Part shown: positions 17,588 to 26,451 of the stretch, piece after piece
Numbering within the stretch: position 1 is the first letter of the stretch
Layout of the letters: each line of letters begins with the position of its first letter
Assembly: GCA_002337045.1 (NCBI GenBank)
Contig: DDFF01000006.1
Location: forward strand, 62,001-126,000
Origin: Bacteroidetes bacterium UBA1935
GTDB taxonomy: Bacteria > Bacteroidota > Bacteroidia > Chitinophagales > Chitinophagaceae
Length of the DNA stretch: 64,000 bases
Reading direction: 5' to 3'
The notes under the pieces: generated by a model
The model's input: only the letters and a program-made list of their open reading frames with translations
What the model was told of the DNA's origin: nothing
Database searches by the model: none
Program-made: the position numbers and the translations under genes

Positions 17588-17603
17588 GTTCAAACTATTG
17601 AAC
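17588..17603. promoter_or_regulatory. Palindrome touching the start of the ELWxxDGT gene
   Basis: GTTCAA (17588-17593), ACTA, TTGAAC (17598-17603), ending one base before the ATG at 17605. It could be an operator or a translation-blocking hairpin. A near-consensus TACCTTCG lies just before it, and the octamer TACGTATT occurs twice around 17520-17540. Confidence 0.35.
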
Positions 17604-17604
17604 G

Positions 17605-19239
17605 ATGCGATTAACGATTTCTACTCTCTTATTAACAGGTATGTGCAGCACTGCCATTGCACAGCCCAAACTACTGAAAGACATATACGCGGGCAAGCCT
17701 GCAGGGCTGTATACCCTTTTGAATACTGTCGAAAAATCCGGTACACTCTATTTTGCAGCTATGGATACTGCCATGAATGTTGAAGTATGGACAACAGATG
17801 GCACTACTGCCAATACCACATTACTGAAAGACCTGCAGACAGGCGGCAGCTCATCTCCCGGCAATTTCTATGTATTCAATGGCAATGTATACTTCTCTGT
17901 CATGACAACTGCCAATGGTACGGAACTGTTTAAATCTGACGGGACAGCGGCAGGCACTGCAATGCTGAAAGATATATGGACAGGGACGACCAGTTCTTAC
18001 CCTAAAGAGTTTACAGAAATGAACGGCAGCCTGTATTTTATGGCCGAAAACCCCGACAGTGGCGGGTATCACCATGTACTCTACAAATCTGATGGTACTG
18101 CGGCAGGAACATCCATACTTACCAACAAGGCATGGAATATTGGCGGGTCCGGACTTTTCAAGATGAATAATAAACTATACATCAATGCAAAAAGCAGCAG
18201 CTTGAATACCGGACTGGAACTATGGGAATGTGATGGTACAGATGCAGGTACATCTCTTGTTATAGACCTACTTTCAGGTTCGGGCTCATCAAACCCCGAA
18301 TATCTGACCAAGATTGGTACAAACAAATTTGTCTTCAGCGCATCTACTACTGCAACAGGCTATGAGCTATATATAAGCGATGGCACTACTACAGGTACTA
18401 CATTGCTGAAGGATATAAACCCCGGCACTGCTAACTCTTACCCTTATGGTTTTAAAGAACTAAACGGTAAGCTGTACTTTTTTGCGAATGATGGTACAAA
18501 CGGCCGCGAACTATGGGTAACAGATGGCACACCTGCCGGCACAAATATGGTGGCAAACATAGATGGTGGTGCGGGTAATGGCAATACAGATGGTGCAATA
18601 TGTGTACTAAACAACAAACTCTATTTTGCCGGTAAAACAACAACAAGCGGTACTGAACTTTGGGTATCTGACGGTACTGCAGCTAATACTGTATTATTCA
18701 AAGACATCAATCCAGGTGCTGCTAATAGTATCACATCTCTGTATGCAGACAATGTGATAGGCAACAAGCTATACTTTGCGGCCAACAATGGCACCAACGG
18801 CTACGAAGCATGGGAAACAGATGGCACCATTGCCAATACAAAAATGATATATGATATCAAAACAGGTTTGGGAGATGGTGTACAGAGCACAGAATACAAA
18901 TTTGTAAAGCTGAACAACAAAATCCTTTTTGTTGCAGATAATGATACAACGGGCAATGAAATATGGACGATAGATGCACCTGTAAGTGTGAAAAACACTA
19001 CCACGCAAGCATTGGCAGTAAGTATTTACCCAAATCCTTCTACGGGAGTTTTTAACGTAGCAACTAACATTGCTGATTTGTCATACAGAATTTACAATTC
19101 TTTAGGACAATTTGTAGAAAACGAGGCAATAAGCAAAAACCAAATAGCGTTATATAATCAACCTGCTGGTATTTATACGGTAGAACTGATAGGCACTGAG
19201 GGTGCAAGGCAGTATCAGAAAATACAGCTGACAAAATAG
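17605..19239 (+). CDS. ELWxxDGT-repeat exported protein with T9SS sorting domain
   Basis: The 544 residues start with a signal peptide (MRLTISTLLLTGMCSTAIAQ). At least eight repeats of about 48 residues follow, built around E-L/V-W/F-x-S/T-D-G-T-x-A-x-T, for example ELFKSDGTAAGT, ELWVTDGTPAGT, ELWVSDGTAANT and EAWETDGTIANT. These probably form a beta-propeller. The last 70 residues are a type A T9SS sorting domain (SIYPNPSTGVFNV ... PAGIYTVELIG), so the protein should be exported across the outer membrane and surface-attached or released. Single gene with its own terminator; biological role unknown. Confidence 0.9.
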   Translation: MRLTISTLLLTGMCSTAIAQPKLLKDIYAGKPAGLYTLLNTVEKSGTLYFAAMDTAMNVEVWTTDGTTANTTLLKDLQTGGSSSPGNFYVFNGNVYFSVMTTANGTELFKSDGTAAGTAMLKDIWTGTTSSYPKEFTEMNGSLYFMAENPDSGGYHHVLYKSDGTAAGTSILTNKAWNIGGSGLFKMNNKLYINAKSSSLNTGLELWECDGTDAGTSLVIDLLSGSGSSNPEYLTKIGTNKFVFSASTTATGYELYISDGTTTGTTLLKDINPGTANSYPYGFKELNGKLYFFANDGTNGRELWVTDGTPAGTNMVANIDGGAGNGNTDGAICVLNNKLYFAGKTTTSGTELWVSDGTAANTVLFKDINPGAANSITSLYADNVIGNKLYFAANNGTNGYEAWETDGTIANTKMIYDIKTGLGDGVQSTEYKFVKLNNKILFVADNDTTGNEIWTIDAPVSVKNTTTQALAVSIYPNPSTGVFNVATNIADLSYRIYNSLGQFVENEAISKNQIALYNQPAGIYTVELIGTEGARQYQKIQLTK

Positions 19240-19265
19240 GTTTTTCATAGATTGCGGATAGATTG

Positions 19266-19289
19266 ACCGGAGCGTGTATGCGCTTCGGT
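19266..19289 (+). terminator. Intrinsic terminator after ELWxxDGT gene
   Basis: ACCGGAGCG (19266-19274), loop TGTATG, CGCTTCGGT (19281-19289), followed by seven T. One G-T pair within the stem. Confidence 0.85.
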
Positions 19290-19371
19290 TTTTTTATGTG
19301 CAGGGCTTTCACAATCGGGAAAATATTATAATCAATAGGGGTATAATGCACCAGTTCACATAATGTATTGG

Positions 19372-19379
19372 TAACTTTG
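19372..19379 (+). promoter_or_regulatory. -7 promoter element of feoB
   Basis: TAACTTTG matches TAnnTTTG, 13 bases before the feoB ATG. Confidence 0.55.
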
Positions 19380-19392
19380 CGCACTTATATCG

Positions 19393-21507
19393 ATGCGTAG
19401 CGCTTGTACCATAGCATTAGTAGGCAATCCCAATAGTGGTAAAAGTTCCTTGTTCAATTCACTGACAGGGCTGAACCAGAAAGTGGGCAATTTCCCCGGC
19501 GTAACGGTAGATAAGAAAACAGGTACATCGCGCATTACAGATAACCTTACTGCAAGCATCATAGACCTTCCCGGTACATATAGCCTCTACCCTAAAAGTG
19601 AGGATGAACGGGTAACCTATGAGGTATTGCTGAACCGCAATAACGCAGACCGCCCCGACCTGATAATTGTAATTGCAGATGCATCAAACCTGAAACGCAA
19701 TCTGCTTTTCTGCTCGCAGATAATGGATTTAAAGATACCTGTGGTAATGGCACTCACTATGAATGACATTGCCCGCAACAAGGGTATCAATATAGATGTA
19801 GCTGGGCTGGAGCGTGCTATGGGTGTGCCCGTGGTTGCCATCAACCCCAGAAAGAATAAGGGCATTGCACAACTGAAGAAAATGATTGCGGGTGTAGCAC
19901 AGTCGAACGTGCAACCCGCCAGTGAATTTATAGACACGGTAGCCCTTACAGGCCCGTGGATTACAGAGATAAAAGAACTGTGCAATGTAGAGAGCAATTA
20001 TGCGGCATTGCACATAGCCTGCAACTATCTGGAGCTACCTCACCTTAATGCCGCGCAGCGTATACAAACAGGTGCCCTGCTAGACCAGGCAGGTTTTAAC
20101 AAAGCCCGTATACAGGCAGAGGAAATCATGCAGCGCTATCAGCGCATTGGCAGCATCATGCAGCAATGTGTGGTAGAAACCAGTCCGCTGCAACGTGCCA
20201 TCATCAGCGAGCGGATAGATAAAACACTGCTGCACCCTGTATGGGGCAATGTGATATTGCTCAGTGTTTTGTTTCTGCTGTTCCAGAGCATCTTTTGGCT
20301 GGCAGAATACCCGATGGGTTGGGTAGAGCAAGGCTTCAGTGTAGTATCAGCTTGGCTGGATGGTGTATTGCCTGCCGGTACTATCAAAGACTTATTAATA
20401 AACGGTGTTGTGGCAGGCATCAGTGGTATAGCTGTTTTTATACCGCAGATAATGATACTGTTTGGCTTCATCACCATACTGGAAGACAGCGGCTACATGG
20501 CACGTATCAGCTTCCTGACAGATAGGCTGATGCGCAGTGCGGGGCTGAATGGTCGTAGTGTGATGCCACTGATAAGCGGTATGGCTTGTGCAGTGCCTGC
20601 TATCATGGCTGCACGTACTATACAAAACCGAAAGGAGCGCCTCATTACCATCATGGTAACACCATTGATGAGCTGCTCTGCAAGGTTGCCTGTTTATACT
20701 ATCCTTATAGGATTGGTGATACCTGATAAAAGCCTTTTCATCTTCAACCTGCGTGGCTTGGTGTTGATGGGGCTGTACCTGCTTGGTTTCTTTATGGCAC
20801 TGATTGTTGCCAAAGTGATGAGCATGGTGATAAAGGTGAAAGAGAAGACCTACTTCCTGATGGAACTGCCGGTATACCGCGCACCACGATGGAAGAATGT
20901 GGGCATTACAATGGTAGAGAAAGCAAAAGTCTTTATTACAGATGCGGGTAAGGTCATCATGGTGATATCTATACTGCTGTGGGCATTGGCTACTTACGGT
21001 CCTCCAAGTGCTATGAAGGCAGTAGAAACCAAATACGAAGCACTGAAACTGCAACACCCTGAACAAGCAAAAGAACTGGACAACCAACTACAGACAGCAA
21101 AACTAGAGCATTCTTTTGCAGGTATTATGGGCCATGCAATTGAACCTGCTATCCGCCCGTTGGGCTATGACTGGAAGATTGGCATTGCACTAATTACATC
21201 TTTTGCTGCACGCGAGGTATTTGTAGGTACTATGGCTACCCTATACAGTGTAGGCAGCGATACCGAAAATGAAGATACCCTGCGCGACAAAATGCGCGGT
21301 GCAACCCGTGCCGATGGCACACCTGTTTATACATTGGGCACAGGCGTATCGCTGCTGATATTTTATGTTTTTGCCATGCAGTGTATGAGCACACTGGCCA
21401 TTGTATATCGCGAAACGCGCAGCTGGGTATTACCTGCCATACAGTTTGCTTATATGTTTGTGCTGGCATATGTTACAGCGTTTATTGCCTTTCAGATTTT
21501 CAGCTAA
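19393..21507 (+). CDS. feoB: Ferrous iron transport protein B
   Basis: The 704-residue Fe(II) importer of the inner membrane. The N-terminal G domain has G1 GNPNSGKSS, G2/switch I GNFPGVTVDKKTG and G3 DLPGTYSLYP. The G4 position normally NMxD reads TMND (residues 122-125): the Asn that recognises guanine is Thr, while the Asp stays. The membrane part has two Gate domains with the conserved Cys motifs SGMACAVPAIMAAR and TPLMSCSARLPVY. No feoA lies next to it and no FeoA domain is fused, which differs from many Bacteroidota. The isc genes lie downstream on the other strand. Confidence 0.96.
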   Translation: MRSACTIALVGNPNSGKSSLFNSLTGLNQKVGNFPGVTVDKKTGTSRITDNLTASIIDLPGTYSLYPKSEDERVTYEVLLNRNNADRPDLIIVIADASNLKRNLLFCSQIMDLKIPVVMALTMNDIARNKGINIDVAGLERAMGVPVVAINPRKNKGIAQLKKMIAGVAQSNVQPASEFIDTVALTGPWITEIKELCNVESNYAALHIACNYLELPHLNAAQRIQTGALLDQAGFNKARIQAEEIMQRYQRIGSIMQQCVVETSPLQRAIISERIDKTLLHPVWGNVILLSVLFLLFQSIFWLAEYPMGWVEQGFSVVSAWLDGVLPAGTIKDLLINGVVAGISGIAVFIPQIMILFGFITILEDSGYMARISFLTDRLMRSAGLNGRSVMPLISGMACAVPAIMAARTIQNRKERLITIMVTPLMSCSARLPVYTILIGLVIPDKSLFIFNLRGLVLMGLYLLGFFMALIVAKVMSMVIKVKEKTYFLMELPVYRAPRWKNVGITMVEKAKVFITDAGKVIMVISILLWALATYGPPSAMKAVETKYEALKLQHPEQAKELDNQLQTAKLEHSFAGIMGHAIEPAIRPLGYDWKIGIALITSFAAREVFVGTMATLYSVGSDTENEDTLRDKMRGATRADGTPVYTLGTGVSLLIFYVFAMQCMSTLAIVYRETRSWVLPAIQFAYMFVLAYVTAFIAFQIFS

Positions 21508-21539
21508 AAACCTCCTTTTGTTAATAAGATGTTGTGCAT

Positions 21540-21553
21540 GAGCGCATACGCTC
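21540..21553. terminator. Weak hairpin after feoB
   Basis: GAGCG, loop CATA, CGCTC, with partial extension on both sides. It lacks a clear T-tract, so termination is uncertain. Confidence 0.3.
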
Positions 21554-21644
21554 GTTAATGCAATTCACATTGTAGTTTATTGACAGGCTTTCATTTACTT
21601 TCGCATATTACTCTATAAAAAGCAGGGCCTGTAGCCCTGTTGTA

Positions 21645-22694
21645 ATGCAGATGAAACAGTTGACCGATTTTTTTAAAAACCTGTTTGAACACTCCGACTT
21701 CCGTTCGTTTTGGCGAAACGGTAGCTGGACGGAGTTTCACGGCTGGTTGTACATTATCAGCGATTTGCTGATATGGTCGGCATACTTCGTCATTCCGCTA
21801 CTCATACTTTTCTACATCATAACCAAAAGGCAGAAGCTACGCTTCAGCGGCCTGTACATACTCTTCGCTACTTTCATATTGATGTGCGGCGCTACCTATT
21901 TTGTAGATGCGTTGATGTTCTGGGTGCCTGTATACAGGTTTAGTGCGCTGATGCGTTTTGTAACTGGCGTCATCAGTTGGGTTACTGTTTTCTACGTAGT
22001 AAAGATTTTACCGTTGGCATTCTCCCTGCGTTCGTCAGACGAGTTGGAGAGTGAAATCAGAAACCGCAAGCGTGCAGAAACAGAACTGCAGGAAAAAAAC
22101 GAACTGCTGCAGGAAGCTGAAAAAATTGCGAAGCTATGCTACATACAGTGGGATGTAATGAATGAACGTGTGGTGTTATCGGACGCTGTAAAACATATAT
22201 TGGAACTGGCACCCGACAAAAAACTTACACACAGCAATTTTACCCAAATCATTCATCCCGAAGATGTGAAGCATCTGGAGAAAATGATAGATACCATCTT
22301 CATCAAGAAATTCTTCCCCGATTTTTATTGTCGCATCATAACCGGTAAAGACGAGGTAAAACACATATTGGTACGTGGCGAGGTAGCGCTTAATGAATAT
22401 GGCAGCATAGCCATGATAAATGGTACACTACAAGATGTAACAGAGCAGCGCCTGTACATACAAAAGATACAACTGCAAAACCAGAAGCTGAAAGATATTG
22501 CTTGGATACAATCGCACAAGGTGCGCAGCCCGGTGGCTACTATTATGGGGCTAATACAACTCTTTAATAAAGATGAACCTGAAGACCCGATAAATCAGCA
22601 AGTACTGGAAGGCATACAGGAAGCCGCGGTGAATCTGGATGAAGTGATTAAAGAGATAAATGACAAGACCGAAACAATGAAACTGAATAAATAA
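21645..22694 (+). CDS. Ethylene-receptor-like membrane sensor with PAS and phospho-acceptor helix, no kinase domain
   Basis: A 349-residue protein. The first 125 residues hold three membrane helices that closely follow the plant ETR1 sensor: ISDLLIWSAYFVIPL, then LFATFILMCGATYFVDALMF. ETR1 binds Cu(I) through Cys65 and His69 near Asp25; here D40 and C81 sit at matching spacing, but the His is Tyr85. A coiled coil (130-158) and a PAS fold (about 160-270) follow. The last 70 residues resemble a HisKA helix pair with H291 in WIQSHKVRSPVATIMGL. The protein then ends: there is no ATP-binding HATPase domain, and a terminator follows directly. It may pass signals via another kinase. Confidence 0.85.
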   Translation: MQMKQLTDFFKNLFEHSDFRSFWRNGSWTEFHGWLYIISDLLIWSAYFVIPLLILFYIITKRQKLRFSGLYILFATFILMCGATYFVDALMFWVPVYRFSALMRFVTGVISWVTVFYVVKILPLAFSLRSSDELESEIRNRKRAETELQEKNELLQEAEKIAKLCYIQWDVMNERVVLSDAVKHILELAPDKKLTHSNFTQIIHPEDVKHLEKMIDTIFIKKFFPDFYCRIITGKDEVKHILVRGEVALNEYGSIAMINGTLQDVTEQRLYIQKIQLQNQKLKDIAWIQSHKVRSPVATIMGLIQLFNKDEPEDPINQQVLEGIQEAAVNLDEVIKEINDKTETMKLNK

Positions 22695-22717
22695 AGCCGC
22701 TGAAATTTCAGCGGCTT
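22694..22717. terminator. Bidirectional terminator between sensor gene and iscA
   Basis: AAGCCGCTGA (22694-22703), loop AATT, TCAGCGGCTT (22708-22717). It overlaps the last base of the sensor stop codon; the minus-strand tail (TATTTATT) suits iscA termination. Confidence 0.82.
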
Positions 22718-22742
22718 CATTATTTATGCATTCAATACAATC

Positions 22743-23069
22743 TTATACAGAGAAGCTTTCGCCACAACCGCAAGTGCGGCTTGCATTAGGGTTGCTGAAG
22801 TGAAAACCTTTACCATTGAGACCATCAGAAAAATCGAGCGTGGTATCGCAGAGATACAGAAAGCTTTTCAGGTCTGTAACCAGCTTTACACCATGATCTT
22901 CAAAAATCTGATCGTTTGGTTGGGATTCGTTGTCAAAATCGAGCTTGTAAGACAAACCCGAACAACCACCGCCAACTACGCCTACACGAAGAAAATATGA
23001 ATCATCCAAACCGGCATCCTGCTTCAGCTTGGTGATTTTCTCCTTTGCCTTGTCACTAATATATATCAT
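22743..23069 (-). CDS. iscA: Iron-sulfur cluster assembly protein, IscA/ErpA type
   Basis: A 108-residue A-type carrier that accepts and delivers Fe-S clusters. The three conserved cysteines are present: GGGCSGLSYKLDF and the C-terminal CGCGESFSV. It follows iscU on the same strand with a gap of about 106 bases and closes the isc operon. The A-type family cannot be subdivided with certainty from sequence alone, so sufA or erpA would also be acceptable names. Confidence 0.93.
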   Translation of the reverse strand: MIYISDKAKEKITKLKQDAGLDDSYFLRVGVVGGGCSGLSYKLDFDNESQPNDQIFEDHGVKLVTDLKSFLYLCDTTLDFSDGLNGKGFHFSNPNASRTCGCGESFSV

Positions 23070-23175
23070 ACATTAAGGTTGTAATATGGTTTAATATAAT
23101 TTCTATCCTCTGCACATTGACACTATAACACTATCATATCAACCAGTGATAATAGCTTACTGCCGTGATTAAATA

Positions 23176-23592
23176 TTAATGCTTTTTCTCTTCCAGTTCC
23201 AGTTCAGGCATGCCGTTCTTCACCCTGTAGTCGTTGATAGCTGCTTTGATAGCATCTTCAGCCAGTACAGAACAGTGAATTTTTACCGGAGGCAGGTTCA
23301 GCTCTTCAACAATATCCATATTGTCTATAGCCAGTGCCTGGTCTACTGTTTTACCTTTCAGCCACTCTGTAGCCAGAGAAGAAGAAGCGATAGCAGAACC
23401 GCAACCAAATGTTTTGAATTTAGCATCAGCAATAACACCTGTAGCTTCGTCAACCTCAATCTGCAAACGCATAACGTCGCCGCACTCAGGAGCACCTACC
23501 AGGCCTGTACCTACATTTTTCTTTGCTTTATCAAGCGTACCTACGTTCTTAGGATTGCTATAATGATCGATAACTTTATCTGAATATGCCAT
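23176..23592 (-). CDS. iscU: Fe-S cluster assembly scaffold IscU
   Basis: The 138-residue scaffold on which IscS-derived sulfur and iron form the cluster. It starts MAYSDKVIDHYSNPKNVG. The three cluster-binding cysteines are in GAPECGDVMRL, FGCGSAIASSS and IHCSVLAEDAI. The LPPVK motif used for chaperone (HscA) recognition is present. It lies 38 bases downstream of iscS. Confidence 0.97.
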   Translation of the reverse strand: MAYSDKVIDHYSNPKNVGTLDKAKKNVGTGLVGAPECGDVMRLQIEVDEATGVIADAKFKTFGCGSAIASSSLATEWLKGKTVDQALAIDNMDIVEELNLPPVKIHCSVLAEDAIKAAINDYRVKNGMPELELEEKKH

Positions 23593-23630
23593 AGTCTTAG
23601 TTTTTTAATTCGTTTGTAAATAGATGATGA

Positions 23631-24851
23631 TTAGTGGTGAGCCCATTCAATTGTGTCCAGATCTATACCTTCTTTAAACATTTCCCACAGCGGGCTCATT
23701 TCGCGCAGTTTCAGAACAGTGTCTTTGATAGCGTTGATAGTATAGTCTATCTGCTCGTCTGTAGTGAAACGGCCCAGACCGAAGCGCAGTGAGCTGTGTG
23801 CCAGATCATCGCCCAAACCCAGTGCCTTCAGCACATAAGATGGTTCCAGTGATGCTGATGTACAAGCAGAACCGCTTGACAATGCTATATTCTTATTAAA
23901 GCCCATCATCAGGCCTTCACCTTCTACATATTTGAAAGAGATATTGCTAACGTGTGGCAGGCGGTGTTCTTTGCTACCATTTACGTATGCTTCTTCCAGT
24001 TCTATCAAGCCATTTTCCAACCTGTCGCGCATTACGCTCAGGCGTTTAGCTTCTGCCTCCATTTCGTTCATGCATATTTCGCATGCTTTACCCAAGCCTA
24101 CTATGCCCGGTACATTCATAGTACCACTGCGCATACCACGCTCGTGGCCACCGCCATCCATTTGTGCCGTTACCTTTACACGTGGGTTTTTGCGGCGTAC
24201 ATACAATGCGCCTACACCTTTAGGGCCATACATTTTGTGACCACTGAAAGCCATCAGGTCTATACCATCGGCCTGCACGTCTACAGGTATTTTACCAACT
24301 GCCTGTGTAGCATCTGTAAAGAACAGTACGCCATGTTTGCGTGCGATAGTGCTGATTTCGCGAACCGGTTGTATAACACCGATTTCGTTATTACCATACA
24401 TGATAGCTATCAGGATAGTTTTATCTGTAATAGCATTTTCCAGTTCTTTCAGGTCTATCAGGCCTTCAGGGTTTACTTCCAGGTATGTAACCTGTCCGCC
24501 CATTTTTTCAATGTGCTTGCATGTATCCAATACTGCTTTGTGTTCTGTAGTAGCAGTAATGATGTGGTTACCTTTTGAAGCGTACATTTCAAACACACCT
24601 TTCAGTGCCAGGTTGTCGCTTTCTGTAGCGCCCGATGTAAATATGATTTCCTTAGGATCTGCGTTAATGAGTTTTGCCACTTGTTCGCGCGCATAGTCTA
24701 CCGCTTCTTCTGCTACCCAACCAAAAGAGTGGTTGCGGCTGGCAGCGTTACCAAATTTTTCAACAAAATAAGGTAGCATCGCTTCCAGTACCCTCGGATC
24801 CATTGGGGTCGTAGCATTATTGTCCAAATAAATTGGCAGTTTCAATTCCAT
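23631..24851 (-). CDS. iscS: Cysteine desulfurase IscS
   Basis: A PLP enzyme of 406 residues that takes sulfur from cysteine for Fe-S and other thio-cofactors. The PLP lysine is in SGHKMYGPKGVG, the PLP-binding TEHKAVLD histidine is present, and the active cysteine lies in the flexible loop SSGSACTSASLEPSYV, as in group I (IscS) desulfurases. It is the first gene of iscS-iscU-iscA. No iscR regulator or hscAB chaperones are in the window. Confidence 0.97.
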   Translation of the reverse strand: MELKLPIYLDNNATTPMDPRVLEAMLPYFVEKFGNAASRNHSFGWVAEEAVDYAREQVAKLINADPKEIIFTSGATESDNLALKGVFEMYASKGNHIITATTEHKAVLDTCKHIEKMGGQVTYLEVNPEGLIDLKELENAITDKTILIAIMYGNNEIGVIQPVREISTIARKHGVLFFTDATQAVGKIPVDVQADGIDLMAFSGHKMYGPKGVGALYVRRKNPRVKVTAQMDGGGHERGMRSGTMNVPGIVGLGKACEICMNEMEAEAKRLSVMRDRLENGLIELEEAYVNGSKEHRLPHVSNISFKYVEGEGLMMGFNKNIALSSGSACTSASLEPSYVLKALGLGDDLAHSSLRFGLGRFTTDEQIDYTINAIKDTVLKLREMSPLWEMFKEGIDLDTIEWAHH

Positions 24852-24890
24852 AATCAGTTTTAAGTAGTTGCCTCTAGTTAAGTTTCAGTA

Positions 24891-24898
24891 CAAAGTTA
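24891..24898 (-). promoter_or_regulatory. -7 promoter element of the isc operon
   Basis: TAACTTTG on the minus strand, about 39 bases upstream of the iscS ATG. A TTG lies 22 bases further upstream. Confidence 0.55.
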
Positions 24899-24972
24899 AG
24901 CCAATTGTGCTACTTTAGGGCAACAGGAGCACATAAGTGATTCTATAACCATATTTGTAAAAATTATTAAGA

Positions 24973-25374
24973 ATGTTGCGAATAGAGCATTTGGGCATAG
25001 CAGTAAAAGAACTTGAAAAATCTATCCCGCTTTTTGAACAATTGTTAAACACACCATGCTATAAAACGGAAAAAGTAGACACCGAAGGGGTGAATACGGC
25101 ATTTTTCAAAACAGGCGAATCGAAAATAGAACTGCTAGAGGCTACAAAAGAGGATAGTCCTATTCAAAAATTTATTGATAAGAAGGGCGAAGGTATCCAC
25201 CACATAGCTTTTGAGGTAGAAAATATAGAAGCAGAAATGAAACGCCTTTCAGCACTGGGTTTTGAATTGCTGAATGCAACACCGAAAAACGGCGCAGACA
25301 ACAAACTGGTGTGCTTTCTACACCCAAAAACTACCAACGGTGTGTTGATAGAACTTTGCCAGGAAAAACGTTAA
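24973..25374 (+). CDS. mce: Methylmalonyl-CoA epimerase
   Basis: A 133-residue vicinal-oxygen-chelate enzyme that interconverts the R and S forms of methylmalonyl-CoA, linking propionyl-CoA and succinyl-CoA metabolism. Metal ligands are visible: H6 in IEHLGIAV, the HH in GIHHIAFEV, and E in GVLIELCQ. Length and motif order fit the family well. It stands alone between the isc operon and a Wzz-like gene. The mutase genes are not in the window. Confidence 0.93.
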   Translation: MLRIEHLGIAVKELEKSIPLFEQLLNTPCYKTEKVDTEGVNTAFFKTGESKIELLEATKEDSPIQKFIDKKGEGIHHIAFEVENIEAEMKRLSALGFELLNATPKNGADNKLVCFLHPKTTNGVLIELCQEKR

Positions 25375-25378
25375 TGGA

Positions 25379-26248
25379 TTAATCCTTGTATCTGAATGCA
25401 GGTATCAGGAATGCTACGAGTGCTGTATAGATGAAAAGGCCTATTGCTGTACCTACAACCAATACAAACAATAATGAATGTTTAGCCTCTTCTGATACGA
25501 TGGCGTCATCCAGCACCATCAGTGTACCCGGCATTCTTTCTTTACGCAGCAGTTCCTGCTTGCGTTTGTAGAGTTCGTAAGACAAGTCGTATGTCTGAGA
25601 AGATTGGTCTGAATTTTTACCTGCAGTAGATGATGGAGTAATAGAACCTGTCTGGAAATTGCCTTTTCTGTTCAGGCTATCCATCACTTTCAGTTGATTA
25701 TTGATGAATTCAAGCTCTTCGCTTCTTTCAAGATTTTTAACACGTGTTCTGTCTGCCATGTATTCATTACCTGTTTCCAGAAACTTTACAATGGCTTTTT
25801 GAAGTGGTAATACTTGAGAGCTGTCTTTGGTTACAAACTCTACAATAAATGGAATACGGTCTGTATTCAGGTCTTTATCAAGGTCTTCACCCAGTATATT
25901 TTTGGCTTCAATACTCTTGATAGATTGAGCCATTTTCTTATCAACATCCAGCAACAGCGCAACTTTTGCCTGCTCGTCTCGCTGTACCAATGCATTCAGT
26001 TTAGAAAGGCGATCGCCATAGATTTTTCTTGTCAGCTCTTCAAACATTACCGTAAATGAAGCTCTGTAAGCATTGCCGTCTTTCATATTCTTTACAAAAA
26101 GCGGTACGATGCCTACAGACATACAAAGTATAAATAGCACAATATTTTTCTTTAGGCTAACAATAAGTCCATGCAACATTTTTATCAGTGTATGATAAAA
26201 ATTATGAGCACCTGAAGCGAAATCTGTCGTGTTATTTGGCAATGCCAT
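25379..26248 (-). CDS. Wzz-like chain-length determinant family protein
   Basis: A 289-residue inner-membrane protein with a hydrophobic helix near each end (about residues 37-53 and 262-280) and a long periplasmic coiled-coil region between them. This is the layout of Wzz/GumC-type proteins that set polysaccharide chain length. No tyrosine kinase domain is fused. The family assignment rests on architecture rather than a strong motif; a Pro-rich motif near the second helix is weak. It is divergent from the glycan-like operon at 26452. Confidence 0.6.
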   Translation of the reverse strand: MALPNNTTDFASGAHNFYHTLIKMLHGLIVSLKKNIVLFILCMSVGIVPLFVKNMKDGNAYRASFTVMFEELTRKIYGDRLSKLNALVQRDEQAKVALLLDVDKKMAQSIKSIEAKNILGEDLDKDLNTDRIPFIVEFVTKDSSQVLPLQKAIVKFLETGNEYMADRTRVKNLERSEELEFINNQLKVMDSLNRKGNFQTGSITPSSTAGKNSDQSSQTYDLSYELYKRKQELLRKERMPGTLMVLDDAIVSEEAKHSLLFVLVVGTAIGLFIYTALVAFLIPAFRYKD

Positions 26249-26283
26249 AGTACTGTAAGGCTTGTATGATTTTGTACAAGAAT

Positions 26284-26314
26284 TTACAAAACTAACTATT
26301 TTTAGTTTTTGTAA
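26284..26314. promoter_or_regulatory. Inverted repeat between Wzz-like gene and nucleotidyltransferase gene
   Basis: TTACAAAACTA (26284-26294) pairs with TAGTTTTTGTAA (26303-26314) with one bulged T. It lies between divergent genes and could be a shared operator. The rest of the 203-base gap is AT-rich with nothing else recognised. Confidence 0.35.
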
Positions 26315-26451
26315 TTAGTTGCATTCATTAATAATGTATATATTTTAGAGAATATTAGCCAAAAAGCAATACAGTACCTGTTTATCCTCAATTTTTCCCG
26401 ATTGTTCTGAAAAAAGAAATGCCATAGCATAATGCTTAATAATATTGTTTT

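Noticed and set aside
22695..22742. A missing HATPase domain of the ETR1-like sensor in another frame
   Set aside because: Only a terminator hairpin lies between its stop and the convergent iscA gene, so there is no room for a lost domain.
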